DNA from: Sagittula marina
GTDB taxonomy: Bacteria > Pseudomonadota > Alphaproteobacteria > Rhodobacterales > Rhodobacteraceae
DNA length: 64,000 nucleotides
Assembly (NCBI RefSeq): GCF_014196795.1
Contig: NZ_JACIEJ010000007.1
Span: 186,001 to 250,000, forward strand
Direction of reading: 5' to 3'
Below, in pieces: positions 16,121 to 24,987 of the stretch. Position numbers and translations under genes: made by a program. Every line of letters starts with the position of its first letter. Position 1 is the stretch's first letter. Under the pieces are notes generated by a model. It saw nothing but the letters and a program-made list of their open reading frames with translations. It searched no databases and had not been told where the DNA came from.

Positions 16121-17184
16121 GCAACATGATGAAAGCGGCGATCCAATACGCCATCGACGACATTCGCATCGAAGAGCGACCGGTCCCTGAAATCGGCCCC
16201 GGCGAGCTGCTGCTCAAGACCCGTGCCTGCGGGCTGTGCGGGGGAGAGACGATGGCGTGGTACAAGACGGAGCCAAAGGTCTTGGGCCACGAACCCTCGG
16301 GCGAGGTGGTCGAGGTGGGCGCCGGCGTGACAGACTACAAGATCGGCGACCGGGTGTTCGTAAACCACCACGTCGGACGAGTGGACAGCCACCTGTCCCG
16401 CCGCGGCCACTTTACCCGCGATCCGTTCTACAAGACCATGAAGCTCGATCCCGGCGGCGTTTGCGAGTATTTCCGCGTCACCGCCCAGCACCTTGCGATG
16501 GACACGCACAAGCTGCCCGACAGCATCTCGGATGAGGCTGCCGTCACCATTGAACCCTGGTCCTGCGTGCTGTCCGGTCTCAAACGCTGCATGATCCAGC
16601 CGGGCGATACCGTGGCCGTGGTCGGCGCGGGCTTCATGGGGCAGGGCTTCGTGCATCTCGCGCCGCTGTTCGGGGCAGGCAAGGTGGTGGCGCTGGATTT
16701 CTCGGACTGGCGGCTGGAAAAGGCAAAGTTCTTTGGCGCGACCCACACGATCAATCCCAAGACCGAGGATGCCGTCGAAGCGATGCGGGCGCTCAACAAT
16801 GGGCGTCTGGCCGATACGGTGATCGTTATCGCGCCGTTCCCCTCTGCATGGGATCAGGCGCTTGCCCTGACCGAAGTCGGTGGATGCCTGCATCTGGGCG
16901 CGCCGATGCCGCCCGACACGGACTGGGTGCAAAGCGGCCACAAGGCCTATTTCGACCAGATCACCATCACCTCGCGCTACAGTTCCGACCACACAGATAC
17001 GTACAGCTACATCCGCTTGCTGGAAGCTGGCCGGATCAAGGCCGAGGAAGCCATTTCGCACCGCTTCGACATCAACGACAGCGCCGAGGCGTTCAAGATG
17101 CTGGTCGAAGCCGAAAAATCCCTGAAGATCGTCGTCTATCCCCACGGAATCCCCGATAGCAAAAAGGAGCAGGCTCATGCTTGA
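16117..17184 (+). CDS. MDR-superfamily zinc-binding dehydrogenase
   Basis: The 355-residue protein has catalytic zinc residues in CGLCGGETMAWY and LGHEPSGE, the later TIEPWSC glutamate, and a cofactor-binding GAGFMGQG. As in the dehydrogenase at 6596, the structural zinc cysteines are missing: the lobe reads NHHVGRVDSHLSRRGHF. The start ATG overlaps the stop of the kinase gene (ATGA), and its 3' end overlaps the aldolase start by 8 bp. Such tight packing implies a shared pathway. It probably oxidises a polyol or sugar to the ketose or lactone that enters the kinase step. The two dehydrogenases of the island differ clearly in sequence, so they are not simple duplicates. Confidence 0.88.
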   Translation: MSNMMKAAIQYAIDDIRIEERPVPEIGPGELLLKTRACGLCGGETMAWYKTEPKVLGHEPSGEVVEVGAGVTDYKIGDRVFVNHHVGRVDSHLSRRGHFTRDPFYKTMKLDPGGVCEYFRVTAQHLAMDTHKLPDSISDEAAVTIEPWSCVLSGLKRCMIQPGDTVAVVGAGFMGQGFVHLAPLFGAGKVVALDFSDWRLEKAKFFGATHTINPKTEDAVEAMRALNNGRLADTVIVIAPFPSAWDQALALTEVGGCLHLGAPMPPDTDWVQSGHKAYFDQITITSRYSSDHTDTYSYIRLLEAGRIKAEEAISHRFDINDSAEAFKMLVEAEKSLKIVVYPHGIPDSKKEQAHA

Positions 17185-17842
17185 GGCGCTGAAGGAACTC
17201 GTCTGCGAACAAAACCACGAACTGCCTGCCAATGGGTTGGTGGTCGGGTCTGGCGGCAATGTTTCCGGCCGGGACCCTGAAACAGGTCTGGTCGTTATCA
17301 AGCCCTCCGGCGTGAAATTCGCCAAGCTCACGCCCGACACGATGGTCGTTGTCGACCTCGACGGGAACGTGGTCGAGGGGACGGCCAAGCCCTCGGTCGA
17401 TACCGGCATCCACCTGTACATCTACCGCAACCGCGCGGACGTTTTCGGCGTCGCGCACACCCATTCGCCCTATGCCAGCAGCTTTGCCGCGCGGGGCGAA
17501 CGCATTCCGGCAGTGATGACGCCGATCACCCACATGCTGGGCCGCGACGTGCCCTGTTCGCGGTACGCGACGCCAGGCGAAGTGGACACCGGAGAGGCCA
17601 TCATAGAGGCCGCGGAAGGGGGCTGGGCGGTGCTCGTCAAGGCGCATGGCGTCTTCACCATGGGGCGCGACGCAAAAGAGGCCACGTCAAACGCGATGTA
17701 TCTCGAAGAGGCTGCCATGACGACGCATCTGGCCATGACCCGCGGCCCGGTCGAGGAATTGCCACGCCAGGAAATCGAACGCTGCTATGACTGGTTCCGC
17801 AAAAACTATGGGCAATCCGGCAGCAAAATCGTTAAAGATTGA
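17177..17842 (+). CDS. Class II (fuculose-phosphate type) aldolase/epimerase family protein
   Basis: The 221-residue protein has the AraD/FucA fold. GSGGNVSGRDPETG is the substrate-binding loop, KPSGVKFAKL and PSVDTGIHLYIY follow, and zinc histidines are seen in HTHSPYAS and KAHGVFTMG. Members cleave L-fuculose-1-phosphate or related ketose-1-phosphates to dihydroxyacetone phosphate and an aldehyde, or epimerise pentulose-5-phosphates. Co-transcription with an FGGY kinase supports cleavage or epimerisation of that kinase's product. It lies 3 bp upstream of the regulator gene. Confidence 0.88.
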   Translation: MLEALKELVCEQNHELPANGLVVGSGGNVSGRDPETGLVVIKPSGVKFAKLTPDTMVVVDLDGNVVEGTAKPSVDTGIHLYIYRNRADVFGVAHTHSPYASSFAARGERIPAVMTPITHMLGRDVPCSRYATPGEVDTGEAIIEAAEGGWAVLVKAHGVFTMGRDAKEATSNAMYLEEAAMTTHLAMTRGPVEELPRQEIERCYDWFRKNYGQSGSKIVKD

Positions 17843-17845
17843 TGG

Positions 17846-18823
17846 ATGAACAAGCCCTCGAAACTCCCCACCGTCAAAAGCGACAAGGATGCGCTCCTGT
17901 CCAACATCGCCTTGCTGTACTACGGCGAGGGCCTGACACAAAGCGAGATTGCCAAGCGATATAAGCTGTCGCGGGTCACAATCGTCAATATGCTGCGCGA
18001 TTGCCGGGAGCGGGGCATCGTCGAGATCCGTGTCGACGGGCAGCATTTGGCAGCCTCCAGCCTGTCGCGCGATCTGTGTGAGAAATACGGTCTGCAGGAC
18101 GTCTACATTGCGGTAGACGGGATCGAGGACGGATCGACCCGCCGCAGCGATAAGCTGGCACAGGTGGCGCGTGTCGCCTCTATGGCCATTCTCGACATCG
18201 TCGAACCCGGCGACCGGATCGGCGTCGCCTGGGGCGAGACCATTGCCGCTGTCGCCAATGCCATGCCGCGAAACTCCGTGCCCGGGACGCAGGTGTGCCA
18301 GCTTATCGGCTCGCAGGAATCCGCGCGCGTCCCGGCATCCGAGATCTGCGCCATCGAAGTGGCCAACAAGCTGGGGGCCCAGTGCCATACGCTCCACGCC
18401 CCCGGCATCTTGTCCAGCGCGGAACTGGCCAGCGCTCTGAAGTCCGAAGTCACGATCCAAACCCAGCTGGCGCGGCTGTCGAGCCTCGACATGACCATTG
18501 CCGCCGTCGGTCACCTGGGCCGCGACACCCACATGGCCGCCGCCGACATCGCGTCAATCGCAGAGCTGGAAGCCGCCAGGCATCAAGGCGCCGCAGGGAT
18601 CATTTGCTGCCGCTACATCGATGGAAACGGCCAAGAAATCCGCACGGCCCCCTACGATCGGATCATCGCGGCTTCGATCAATGATATCAAGGCAGCCCCC
18701 AAGAAACTGCTCGTCGTCTGCGGCAATGATCGGTTGGATGCGACCCGCGCCGCAATTCATGGCGGGCTCGTCACCCATCTTGTGGCCGACCGAGAGCTCG
18801 CCGAAGCCCTGATCAACAGCTAG
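17846..18823 (+). CDS. SorC/DeoR-type sugar-binding transcriptional regulator
   Basis: The 325-residue protein has an N-terminal helix-turn-helix (LTQSEIAKRYKLSRVTIVNML, roughly residues 30-52) and a C-terminal SorC-type sugar-phosphate-binding domain (GDRIGVAWGETI, CQLIGS, GAAGIICCRYID). SorC-family proteins are usually tetrameric and respond to a phosphorylated sugar. The gene ends the kinase-dehydrogenase-aldolase operon, 3 bp after the aldolase. The two identical 15-bp blocks at 6517 and 14551 are its likely binding sites, so it would control the whole 4.5-18.8 kb island, including its own operon. Confidence 0.9.
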   Translation: MNKPSKLPTVKSDKDALLSNIALLYYGEGLTQSEIAKRYKLSRVTIVNMLRDCRERGIVEIRVDGQHLAASSLSRDLCEKYGLQDVYIAVDGIEDGSTRRSDKLAQVARVASMAILDIVEPGDRIGVAWGETIAAVANAMPRNSVPGTQVCQLIGSQESARVPASEICAIEVANKLGAQCHTLHAPGILSSAELASALKSEVTIQTQLARLSSLDMTIAAVGHLGRDTHMAAADIASIAELEAARHQGAAGIICCRYIDGNGQEIRTAPYDRIIAASINDIKAAPKKLLVVCGNDRLDATRAAIHGGLVTHLVADRELAEALINS

Positions 18824-19115
18824 GACGTGGTCAGGGCATCGCGCCTCTAGACCCTGCTTCGGGGCACCTCAATAGGCTGTGTTGCAGCACGCTATGGCAA
18901 ACCTGGCACGGCCACACAGCCACAGTCCCTTTCTTCACAGCTATCCCAGCTGCGCTCTCAGATGTGCGCGCAGTCGCCCTGACCGGCGTAGCTTTGTGGG
19001 GCTGGGCATACTGGTAGACACGGTGTTTGATGAAAATACCGCAAAACCGGTATCTTTTGCTGAAGCGATGCTTACAGTTCATACTCGTAAGTGCCTTGCA
19101 GGGAGCCAGAGCATA
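18824..19115. other. Intergenic region before the hybrid kinase
   Basis: About 290 bases with no convincing gene. An open frame runs from 18879 in phase with the kinase, but this leader has low-complexity Ser/Arg/Cys content with no domain and no binding site. I therefore treat it as untranslated promoter DNA. Confidence 0.5.
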
Positions 19116-21293
19116 ATGCCGTCGCCGACTGACAAGCACCGAGTTTCGTTCGCCGCCGTTGCTGTTGGATTCGGGCTCTGTCTGCTCGTGATGCTGGGCA
19201 TTACGTCCGGCAAAAGGTACATTGAAATCACCCGAACCAATATAGAGGTCTCGCGCCTTTTCCTTCGGCTGGAACAGACCATCGGTTACGACGGGTTTAT
19301 ACACAATTTCAAGAATTTCGTCCTGCGCCCGGATGAACCGATCTTTCAGGATCGTGCTAAGACCGATCTCGCAGAGGTTCTCGAGACCATCGAAGAGATA
19401 AGTCGCCTCGCGAGTGACCTTGGCATTTCTCATGATCTGAACGCCGTGTCGGATACTGTGCGCGAATATGGCAGCACGCTCGACCGCATCCCGGTTCTGT
19501 GGGCGGAGGGCCTGAGCAGCCAGGACATAGACGAAATCGTTCGCGTGTCGGACGTTTCTGCAAGTGCCGCAATTGAGAGTTTTCAGACGAAGGTAGAAAG
19601 CGATTTTGTCCGAAGGCAACTATTGTTTTCAGCGATATTTATAGTGGCCATCTCTTCTGTGATCGTTCTCCTGGCAGCACTGCTGTTTTTTCAAATTGTC
19701 CTCAAACGCAAGTCCCAGGCGCATGCCGAGGAAATCGAACAACGTGCCGAAACCCTTCGAAAGGCCGAGAATCTGGCGCGGCTTGGACGATGGGAAAGCA
19801 ACCTGAAGGACCGGGTGATATGGTCGGAATCCACCCGTCGCATGCTCGGCGTTGATGCGGAGAAATTCGGCGAATCCAGGGAGTTTGCCTGGGATCTGGT
19901 GCATCCCGAGGATCGCGGCAAACTGCGCATGGCGATGCGCAAGGCCATCGAGGGCAACGGTCATTTCTCATGTCTTCATCGCATGATACGTCCTGACGGA
20001 CAGACAATTATCGTAAATGACATCGGTGAACCCATGCTGAACAAGCGCGGTGAAATCACGGGCTTCAGCGGGACAATCCAGGATGTGACCCAGATCGTCG
20101 AACTGGAGGATCGACTGCGTCAGGCTCAAAAAATGGAAGCGATCGGACAGCTTGCCGGTGGTGTGGCGCATGACTTCAACAATCTCCTCGCAATCATCCT
20201 CGGCAACCTCGAACTGCTTGTCGAAGCGGACAACAAGGACGATGTGCATCGACACGCAAAAATTGCTCTGGATGCCACCAACAGGGGGGCAAGCCTGACC
20301 CGCAATATTCTTGGCTTCGCGCGCAAATCCAATCTTCATGTCGAGCCTACGAACCTCAACGACATGCTGCGCAAGAGCAATGCGATGGTGGAGCGTATCC
20401 TGCCTGCCACGATATCCATTGAAACCGCTTTGTCGGCGGGCCTCTGGCCAGTCGACGTGGACCGCGATCTGGCGCAAAACGCGATCCTGAACTTGATCCT
20501 GAATGCGCGCGACGCAATGCCGAAGGGCGGCCGTATCACCATCGAGACGGCAAACGTCCGCATCGACGATGACTACATTGACAGCCGTGGCGAGGAAATC
20601 GAACCGGGCCGCTATGCGATGATCGCCGTCAGCGACACCGGAAACGGCATTAGTCCAGAGAACATGAAACGTGTCTTCGAGCCGTTCTTCACCACCAAAG
20701 CGCCGGGGCAGGGGTCTGGCGTCGGTCTCTCCATGGTGATGGGGTTCATGCGCCAATCCAAGGGCACCATCCTAGTGTATTCCGAGCTGGGAATTGGCGC
20801 GACCTTCAAGCTGTATTTCAAAACCGGAAAAAGCATTGCGCCACCTGAGTCGCTGCCAGAGGAGAAGGCAATCGCTACGGATCAGGGCACAGGCGCGCGC
20901 ATCCTTGCGGTCGAAGACGAGGCAGACGTCCTCGCCACCATTGAGGAAACCCTGACAAAGGCCGGTTTCGAGGTGATGACCGCGCGGTCCGGTGACGAGG
21001 CTCTCTCGCTATGGGGCGACACCGAAGAATATGATCTTCTGCTCACCGACATCGTGATGCCAGGCAGCCTTCAAGGCACGCATCTTGCCAAGAAACTCCG
21101 CGAACGGAGGCCGGATTTGCCGGTTGTTTTCATGTCTGGTTATGCGTCGGAGGCCGCAGTGCATGGCAATGGAGTCTATCCAGAAGATGGTCGCCTGATG
21201 AAGCCTGTTGCACGATCCAGCCTGATCAGTACCATCAACACAGTTCTGCAAAATAGCAGGAAAACAAATACGAAGAAGGAAGAGACAGACTGA
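19116..21293 (+). CDS. Membrane hybrid sensor histidine kinase with PAS and receiver domains
   Basis: From the ATG at 19116 (GGGAG 10 bases upstream) the protein has 725 residues. The order is TM1 (~10-32), a ~130-residue periplasmic helical sensor region, TM2 (~170-195), a coiled linker, a PAS/PAC domain (~215-330), a HisKA domain with His352 in GGVAHDFNN, and an HATPase domain with SDTGNGIS and GSGVGLSMV. A C-terminal receiver follows with Asp645 in LLLTDIVMPG. This is a CckA-like layout, but the sensor region is unlike CckA. No histidine phosphotransfer protein lies nearby. A small receiver protein follows 121 bp downstream. The stimulus is unknown. Confidence 0.9.
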   Translation: MPSPTDKHRVSFAAVAVGFGLCLLVMLGITSGKRYIEITRTNIEVSRLFLRLEQTIGYDGFIHNFKNFVLRPDEPIFQDRAKTDLAEVLETIEEISRLASDLGISHDLNAVSDTVREYGSTLDRIPVLWAEGLSSQDIDEIVRVSDVSASAAIESFQTKVESDFVRRQLLFSAIFIVAISSVIVLLAALLFFQIVLKRKSQAHAEEIEQRAETLRKAENLARLGRWESNLKDRVIWSESTRRMLGVDAEKFGESREFAWDLVHPEDRGKLRMAMRKAIEGNGHFSCLHRMIRPDGQTIIVNDIGEPMLNKRGEITGFSGTIQDVTQIVELEDRLRQAQKMEAIGQLAGGVAHDFNNLLAIILGNLELLVEADNKDDVHRHAKIALDATNRGASLTRNILGFARKSNLHVEPTNLNDMLRKSNAMVERILPATISIETALSAGLWPVDVDRDLAQNAILNLILNARDAMPKGGRITIETANVRIDDDYIDSRGEEIEPGRYAMIAVSDTGNGISPENMKRVFEPFFTTKAPGQGSGVGLSMVMGFMRQSKGTILVYSELGIGATFKLYFKTGKSIAPPESLPEEKAIATDQGTGARILAVEDEADVLATIEETLTKAGFEVMTARSGDEALSLWGDTEEYDLLLTDIVMPGSLQGTHLAKKLRERRPDLPVVFMSGYASEAAVHGNGVYPEDGRLMKPVARSSLISTINTVLQNSRKTNTKKEETD

Positions 21294-21414
21294 TATCCAA
21301 CGCGAATATCCGTTACACTGCGCAAGACCTCGGAAACTATGGTAAACGACTTCTACGGCGTGATGCGCCGCAATTCGTATTCGGTTCTAGTAGACAGAGG
21401 AGCAACCCCGCCAC

Positions 21415-21822
21415 ATGTCGGAGGGAGCATTTAAAATCTTCATCGCAGATGACAATCAGGAATTTGCGAACTTTTGCGCGGAAGTTGCGCGAAAAGAAGG
21501 ATGGATCCCCACTGTGTGTTGCGATGGACTTGAACTTCTCAGGTCACTCGAGGGCGAGGAAGATCCTGTTCTGATAATCTGCGATTTGAATATGCCACAC
21601 CTCGACGGCATCGCTGTTGCACAAGCATTGCCCGAAAAAACTTCGGCCCGGCGCATCCGTTTCATTACGGGCGGTGCCGAAGCAAACGCGCTCGCGGCAC
21701 GCCTCATTGCTGATGCGCGTGACCTCGCCGTCGGGCGCTTCCTGCTCAAACCAATCTCGGTCGCCCATTTGCGCGAGATTCTGGAATTCGAGCGCGCGGC
21801 CTTGAGTAAGTTGACGTCTTAA
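21415..21822 (+). CDS. Single-domain response regulator (receiver only)
   Basis: The 135-residue protein is a stand-alone receiver domain. The acidic pocket is in FIADDNQEF, the phospho-acceptor is Asp57 in IICDLNMPHLDG, and the conserved lysine is in LLKPIS. There is no DNA-binding or enzymatic output domain, so it may act by protein contact or as a phosphate sink, like CheY or DivK types. GAGGAG lies before the ATG. Its position after the hybrid kinase on the same strand suggests that kinase as its partner, which is an inference from proximity. Confidence 0.85.
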   Translation: MSEGAFKIFIADDNQEFANFCAEVARKEGWIPTVCCDGLELLRSLEGEEDPVLIICDLNMPHLDGIAVAQALPEKTSARRIRFITGGAEANALAARLIADARDLAVGRFLLKPISVAHLREILEFERAALSKLTS

Positions 21823-22064
21823 TTTTCTGCCCCACCGGGCCGGGCTGATAAGTGTCCATCCGGACGACGTCGATGTGGCCAAATCAATCGAATTGACCCT
21901 CAAAGCAGTGCGGTCGTACCGCAGGTTGTCCCGGTCATGCCAACCTTGCGATGGATCTGACAACACGTGTGACCTGCGACTTCAGCCGGATCAGAGAAGG
22001 CGAGCCGTTTCCCATGCGGTCGGCGCGTCACGCTCTGACCTGATCCGAAAACCTGTGGCACCAA

Positions 22065-22093
22065 CACAAAAGCCGCCCCAAAAGGAGCGGCTT
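22065..22093 (-). terminator. Intrinsic terminator after the bactofilin gene
   Basis: On the minus strand, AAGCCGCTCC, a TTTT loop and GGGGCGGCTT form a 10-bp stem with one G-U pair, followed by a TTTTGTGTT tract. It begins about 22 bases after the bactofilin stop codon, the right position for ending the M23 peptidase-bactofilin transcript. Confidence 0.8.
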
Positions 22094-22115
22094 GATTCAC
22101 GCGATAAGGTAAAAC

Positions 22116-22625
22116 TTAGCTCTGCTGTGTCGCAGGTTGTGCAGCCGCCGCGCCGCCGGGCGCTGCGCGGGTCTTGCCGCCGTTGAGCGGATCGTCCTGA
22201 CGTTGCACGGATCCTTCGAAATGGGCGCCGGACTCGATCGCGATCGTCTTGTGGATGATATCCCCTTCGACGCGCGCGGTGGCGGTCAGGCGAACCTTCA
22301 GGCCACGAACACGACCGACGATACGACCGTTTACCACCACATCGTCGGCGATGACTTCGCCCTTGATGGTGGCGCTCTCGCCGATGGTCAGCAGGTGCGC
22401 ACGGATGTCGCCCTCGACGGTGCCTTCGACTTGAACGTCGCCGGTTGTCTTGATGTTGCCAGTGATGTGCAGGTCAGCGGACAGCACGGATGCCGGCGGT
22501 TTCGCCTTCGGCGCGGAGGACGCCTTGTACTCGCCTGCGGACGATTTGGGCGATTCGGACACCGACGGCTTGGCCGCAGTATCGTTGCCGGGACCGGGTT
22601 CGTTGATTTTGCTCTTAGAAAACAT
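22116..22625 (-). CDS. Bactofilin (polymer-forming cytoskeletal protein)
   Basis: The 169-residue protein has a central right-handed beta-helix bactofilin domain (ITGNIKTTGDVQVEGTVEGD, then SATIKGEVIADDVVVNGRIVGRVRG) flanked by disordered Ser/Pro/Lys-rich and Ala/Gln-rich tails. Bactofilins self-assemble without nucleotide into membrane-associated filaments that localise cell-wall enzymes. The gene overlaps the end of an M23 peptidase gene by 11 bp. Coupling of a bactofilin to an M23 peptidase is a recurrent arrangement in alphaproteobacteria and points to local cell-wall remodelling. Confidence 0.93.
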   Translation of the reverse strand: MFSKSKINEPGPGNDTAAKPSVSESPKSSAGEYKASSAPKAKPPASVLSADLHITGNIKTTGDVQVEGTVEGDIRAHLLTIGESATIKGEVIADDVVVNGRIVGRVRGLKVRLTATARVEGDIIHKTIAIESGAHFEGSVQRQDDPLNGGKTRAAPGGAAAAQPATQQS

Positions 22626-23925
22626 CGTTCGCAGCCTTGATATAAGTCATCGGATTGACAGGATTACCGCCGACGCGGACCTCATAATGAAGATGGGTCC
22701 CGGTCGACCGTCCAGTGTTCCCCATATCACCGATGCGTTGCCCGCGCGAGACCCTTTGGCCGACCTTGACGCGAATTTTCGATTGGTGTGCATAGCGGGT
22801 TTCGATGCCGAACTCGTGCTGGATTTTGACCAGACGGCCATAGCCCGACGACCAGCCCGCGTGCACGACGACACCATCCGCGGTGGCGTAGATCGGCGTA
22901 CCATGCGGCGCGGCGAAATCGGTACCCGCGTGCAGGCGGCCCCAGCGGCGACCAAACCCGGAGGTGAATCGGAACGGATCTTTCAGCGGCGAGGCGAAAG
23001 GCGCCTTTTGAGCGGCAATGCGATACAGGTTCAGCCGGTCCATCTGGTTCAGGATGCGGTTGGCCCGCAGGGTATCGGCGGAGGGCTCATCCCCACGGGT
23101 GGAGAAGGACAGCGGCGCCATCGGGCCACCCTGACCGGAGTAACCTTTGCGCACTTGGTTCAGGATGGTGTCCGGGTCCATGCCGGCTTTTTCGAACATC
23201 TTGTCGAGCGGCTTGACCGAGACGGTCATGGCATCTTCGAGCTGACGGAAAATCGTGTCGTTCTTGTCCTGCATCTGCTCGATCTCGGCCTGCATTTCTG
23301 CGGCGCGGATCAAGGACGCCTGGGCATCGGCAACCACCTGGTCACGTTCGGCGGCGGTGCGGGCGAGGGCATCGGACAGGATGTCCATGGTGCTGTCGTC
23401 CTGTGCGCCACCGGCCACTTCGACGTCTCCACCTTCGATCTGATCTTGCAGGTTGGTGAGTTGGTCGGAAAAGTTCTCGCGATCCTTCATCGTCTCGCGC
23501 AGCGTCGCCTGGATCACGTCAATCCCGGTTTCCAGCTCGCGGCGACGGGTTTCCGAATTCAGAAGCTCCGTCTGCATGGAGGAAATCTGCTTGAGCGCCG
23601 CGTTGAAGCGGTTTTGCGCCGCCAGCGCTTCTGCGGCGCGGCTGTCGCGTTCACCGGACAGCGCGTTGAGACGCTGCTGATAGGTGATCTGCTCTCGCTT
23701 TGCCTGTTCGCGGAAGTTGCCGGCGCCAATGGAATCCATCAGCAGGATGGCCGTTGCAATGGTGGTCCAGGACACAACCAGAACAGCCCCGGTAAAGGCC
23801 ACCGCCTGCGTGCCCGACTTCAGCCGGATAAATCGCGTATCAGTGTCGGATCGGAGAAAAAGTCGGCGTTCCGGAAAGAATCGCTCTAGAATTGCATGTG
23901 TCTTGATTGCCAGACGAGTACGCAC
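22615..23925 (-). CDS. M23-family peptidoglycan endopeptidase with coiled coil
   Basis: The 436-residue protein starts with a basic cytoplasmic segment, one transmembrane helix (~38-60) and a long coiled coil (~65-240). It ends with an LytM/M23 metallopeptidase domain. The zinc motifs are intact: HAGTDFAAPHG (HxxxD) and GTHLHYEV (HxH), so it should be catalytically active against peptide crosslinks. The start is a GTG. It is the upstream partner of the bactofilin gene. Its short cytoplasmic N-terminus is the likely contact site with bactofilin, by analogy with LmdC-type proteins. Confidence 0.92.
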   Translation of the reverse strand: MRTRLAIKTHAILERFFPERRLFLRSDTDTRFIRLKSGTQAVAFTGAVLVVSWTTIATAILLMDSIGAGNFREQAKREQITYQQRLNALSGERDSRAAEALAAQNRFNAALKQISSMQTELLNSETRRRELETGIDVIQATLRETMKDRENFSDQLTNLQDQIEGGDVEVAGGAQDDSTMDILSDALARTAAERDQVVADAQASLIRAAEMQAEIEQMQDKNDTIFRQLEDAMTVSVKPLDKMFEKAGMDPDTILNQVRKGYSGQGGPMAPLSFSTRGDEPSADTLRANRILNQMDRLNLYRIAAQKAPFASPLKDPFRFTSGFGRRWGRLHAGTDFAAPHGTPIYATADGVVVHAGWSSGYGRLVKIQHEFGIETRYAHQSKIRVKVGQRVSRGQRIGDMGNTGRSTGTHLHYEVRVGGNPVNPMTYIKAANDVF

Positions 23926-24094
23926 TCTGACCGTCCCTTTATTGTCCCCATTAAAGGCGAAAGGTCCCCCAACCCAGCCTCAAGGACAGGGCTTATCCAC
24001 CGAGGGCAGTTGGCGCAACTTTTTTGGGCCAAGTGGACCGAGACACCGGCGAGTTGACGCCAAATGGGCGAAAATTCGCCGATTCTCAGCGGAA

Positions 24095-24919
24095 TCAACG
24101 GGTTCGGTTAGGGGTATCTTCAGACAGCGGCCAATAGAAGTCTGGTGGCAAACCTGCTTCGGCGCGTTTTTCATCGTTGAACGGTGGTTTCAGTGCGCCT
24201 TTGAAATACCGTCGGACCAATCTGTGAAAGGCCTCTTTGGGGTCTTCATCATGGCGTCCGCACAGGAAGTGAAACCATTTCGACCCATAGGCGACATGGC
24301 CGACCTCCTCGGCGTAGATGGTGTTCAGCGCATCGACCACAGAGGTCGACTTGGCCTTCTCGAACAGGGCGATCATGCCCGGTGTGACGTCCAGCCCGCG
24401 CGCCTCCAGGACCATGGGCACCACGGCGAGCCGCCCCATGAAGTCATCCACCGTGTCCTCGGCGGCGCGCCACATTCCGGCATGGGCGGGCAGGGCCCCG
24501 TAATAGCTGTCCATCTCTTCGAGGCAGTCGCACATCAGGTTGAAGTGCTTGCTCTCTTCATCGGCGGCTTTGACCCAATCGTCGTAATATCCAAGCGGCA
24601 TCTTAACATGGGCAAAGCGCGGGATGATGTCCCAATGCAGGTCAACGGCGTTCAGCTCGATATGCGCCACCGCGTGAATCAGCGCCAGCCGCCCCTGCGG
24701 GCTGCCGGGTTTCCGCTTTGGTACGTCGCGCGGGTTGAGCAGTTCGGGTTTTTCCGGCCGCGACGGGCGCAGCGGCGGCGTGGCCTCTCCCACGGGGAGG
24801 GGCGTGCCGGCCTTGCGGGCGGCGAACCATTGCGCGGCATAGTCTCGGGACTTCGCGGTTTTCTCGCGACCGTCTGCGGTGGTCAGAACATCCACCGCCA
24901 TTTGGGAAAGCGTCATCAT
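24095..24919 (-). CDS. DUF455 family ferritin-like protein
   Basis: The product is about 274 residues long and fits the DUF455 ferritin-like family. Helical metal-binding blocks are recognisable: HAVAHIELNAVDLHWD, DEESKHFNLMCDCLEEM and YAEEVGHVAYGSKWF, with repeated ExxH patterns. The function of the family is not established; a carboxylate-bridged di-iron site is likely. The start is uncertain. Two adjacent ATGs (24917-24919 and 24914-24916) fit the family N-terminus (MTLSQMAVDVL), but no strong ribosome site precedes them. A longer frame would enter the neighbouring peroxiredoxin gene. Confidence 0.82.
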   Translation of the reverse strand: MMTLSQMAVDVLTTADGREKTAKSRDYAAQWFAARKAGTPLPVGEATPPLRPSRPEKPELLNPRDVPKRKPGSPQGRLALIHAVAHIELNAVDLHWDIIPRFAHVKMPLGYYDDWVKAADEESKHFNLMCDCLEEMDSYYGALPAHAGMWRAAEDTVDDFMGRLAVVPMVLEARGLDVTPGMIALFEKAKSTSVVDALNTIYAEEVGHVAYGSKWFHFLCGRHDEDPKEAFHRLVRRYFKGALKPPFNDEKRAEAGLPPDFYWPLSEDTPNRTR

Positions 24920-24987
24920 GCGGGCGATGTGCCACGGGCGCGGCGCGCAACGCAACGCCCATGTTGATACCGCTCCCCCATGACGGC

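Noticed and set aside
4560-18823. Methylthioribose-type salvage as the island's pathway, suggested by aldolase, dehydrogenase and S-oxide reductase together
   Set aside because: There is no MtnA-like isomerase or MTA phosphorylase, and the kinase is of the FGGY rather than the MtnK type. It remains a remote possibility only.
22450-23889. 479-codon open frame on the plus strand
   Set aside because: It is antisense to the M23 peptidase, whose zinc motifs and coiled coil are convincing.
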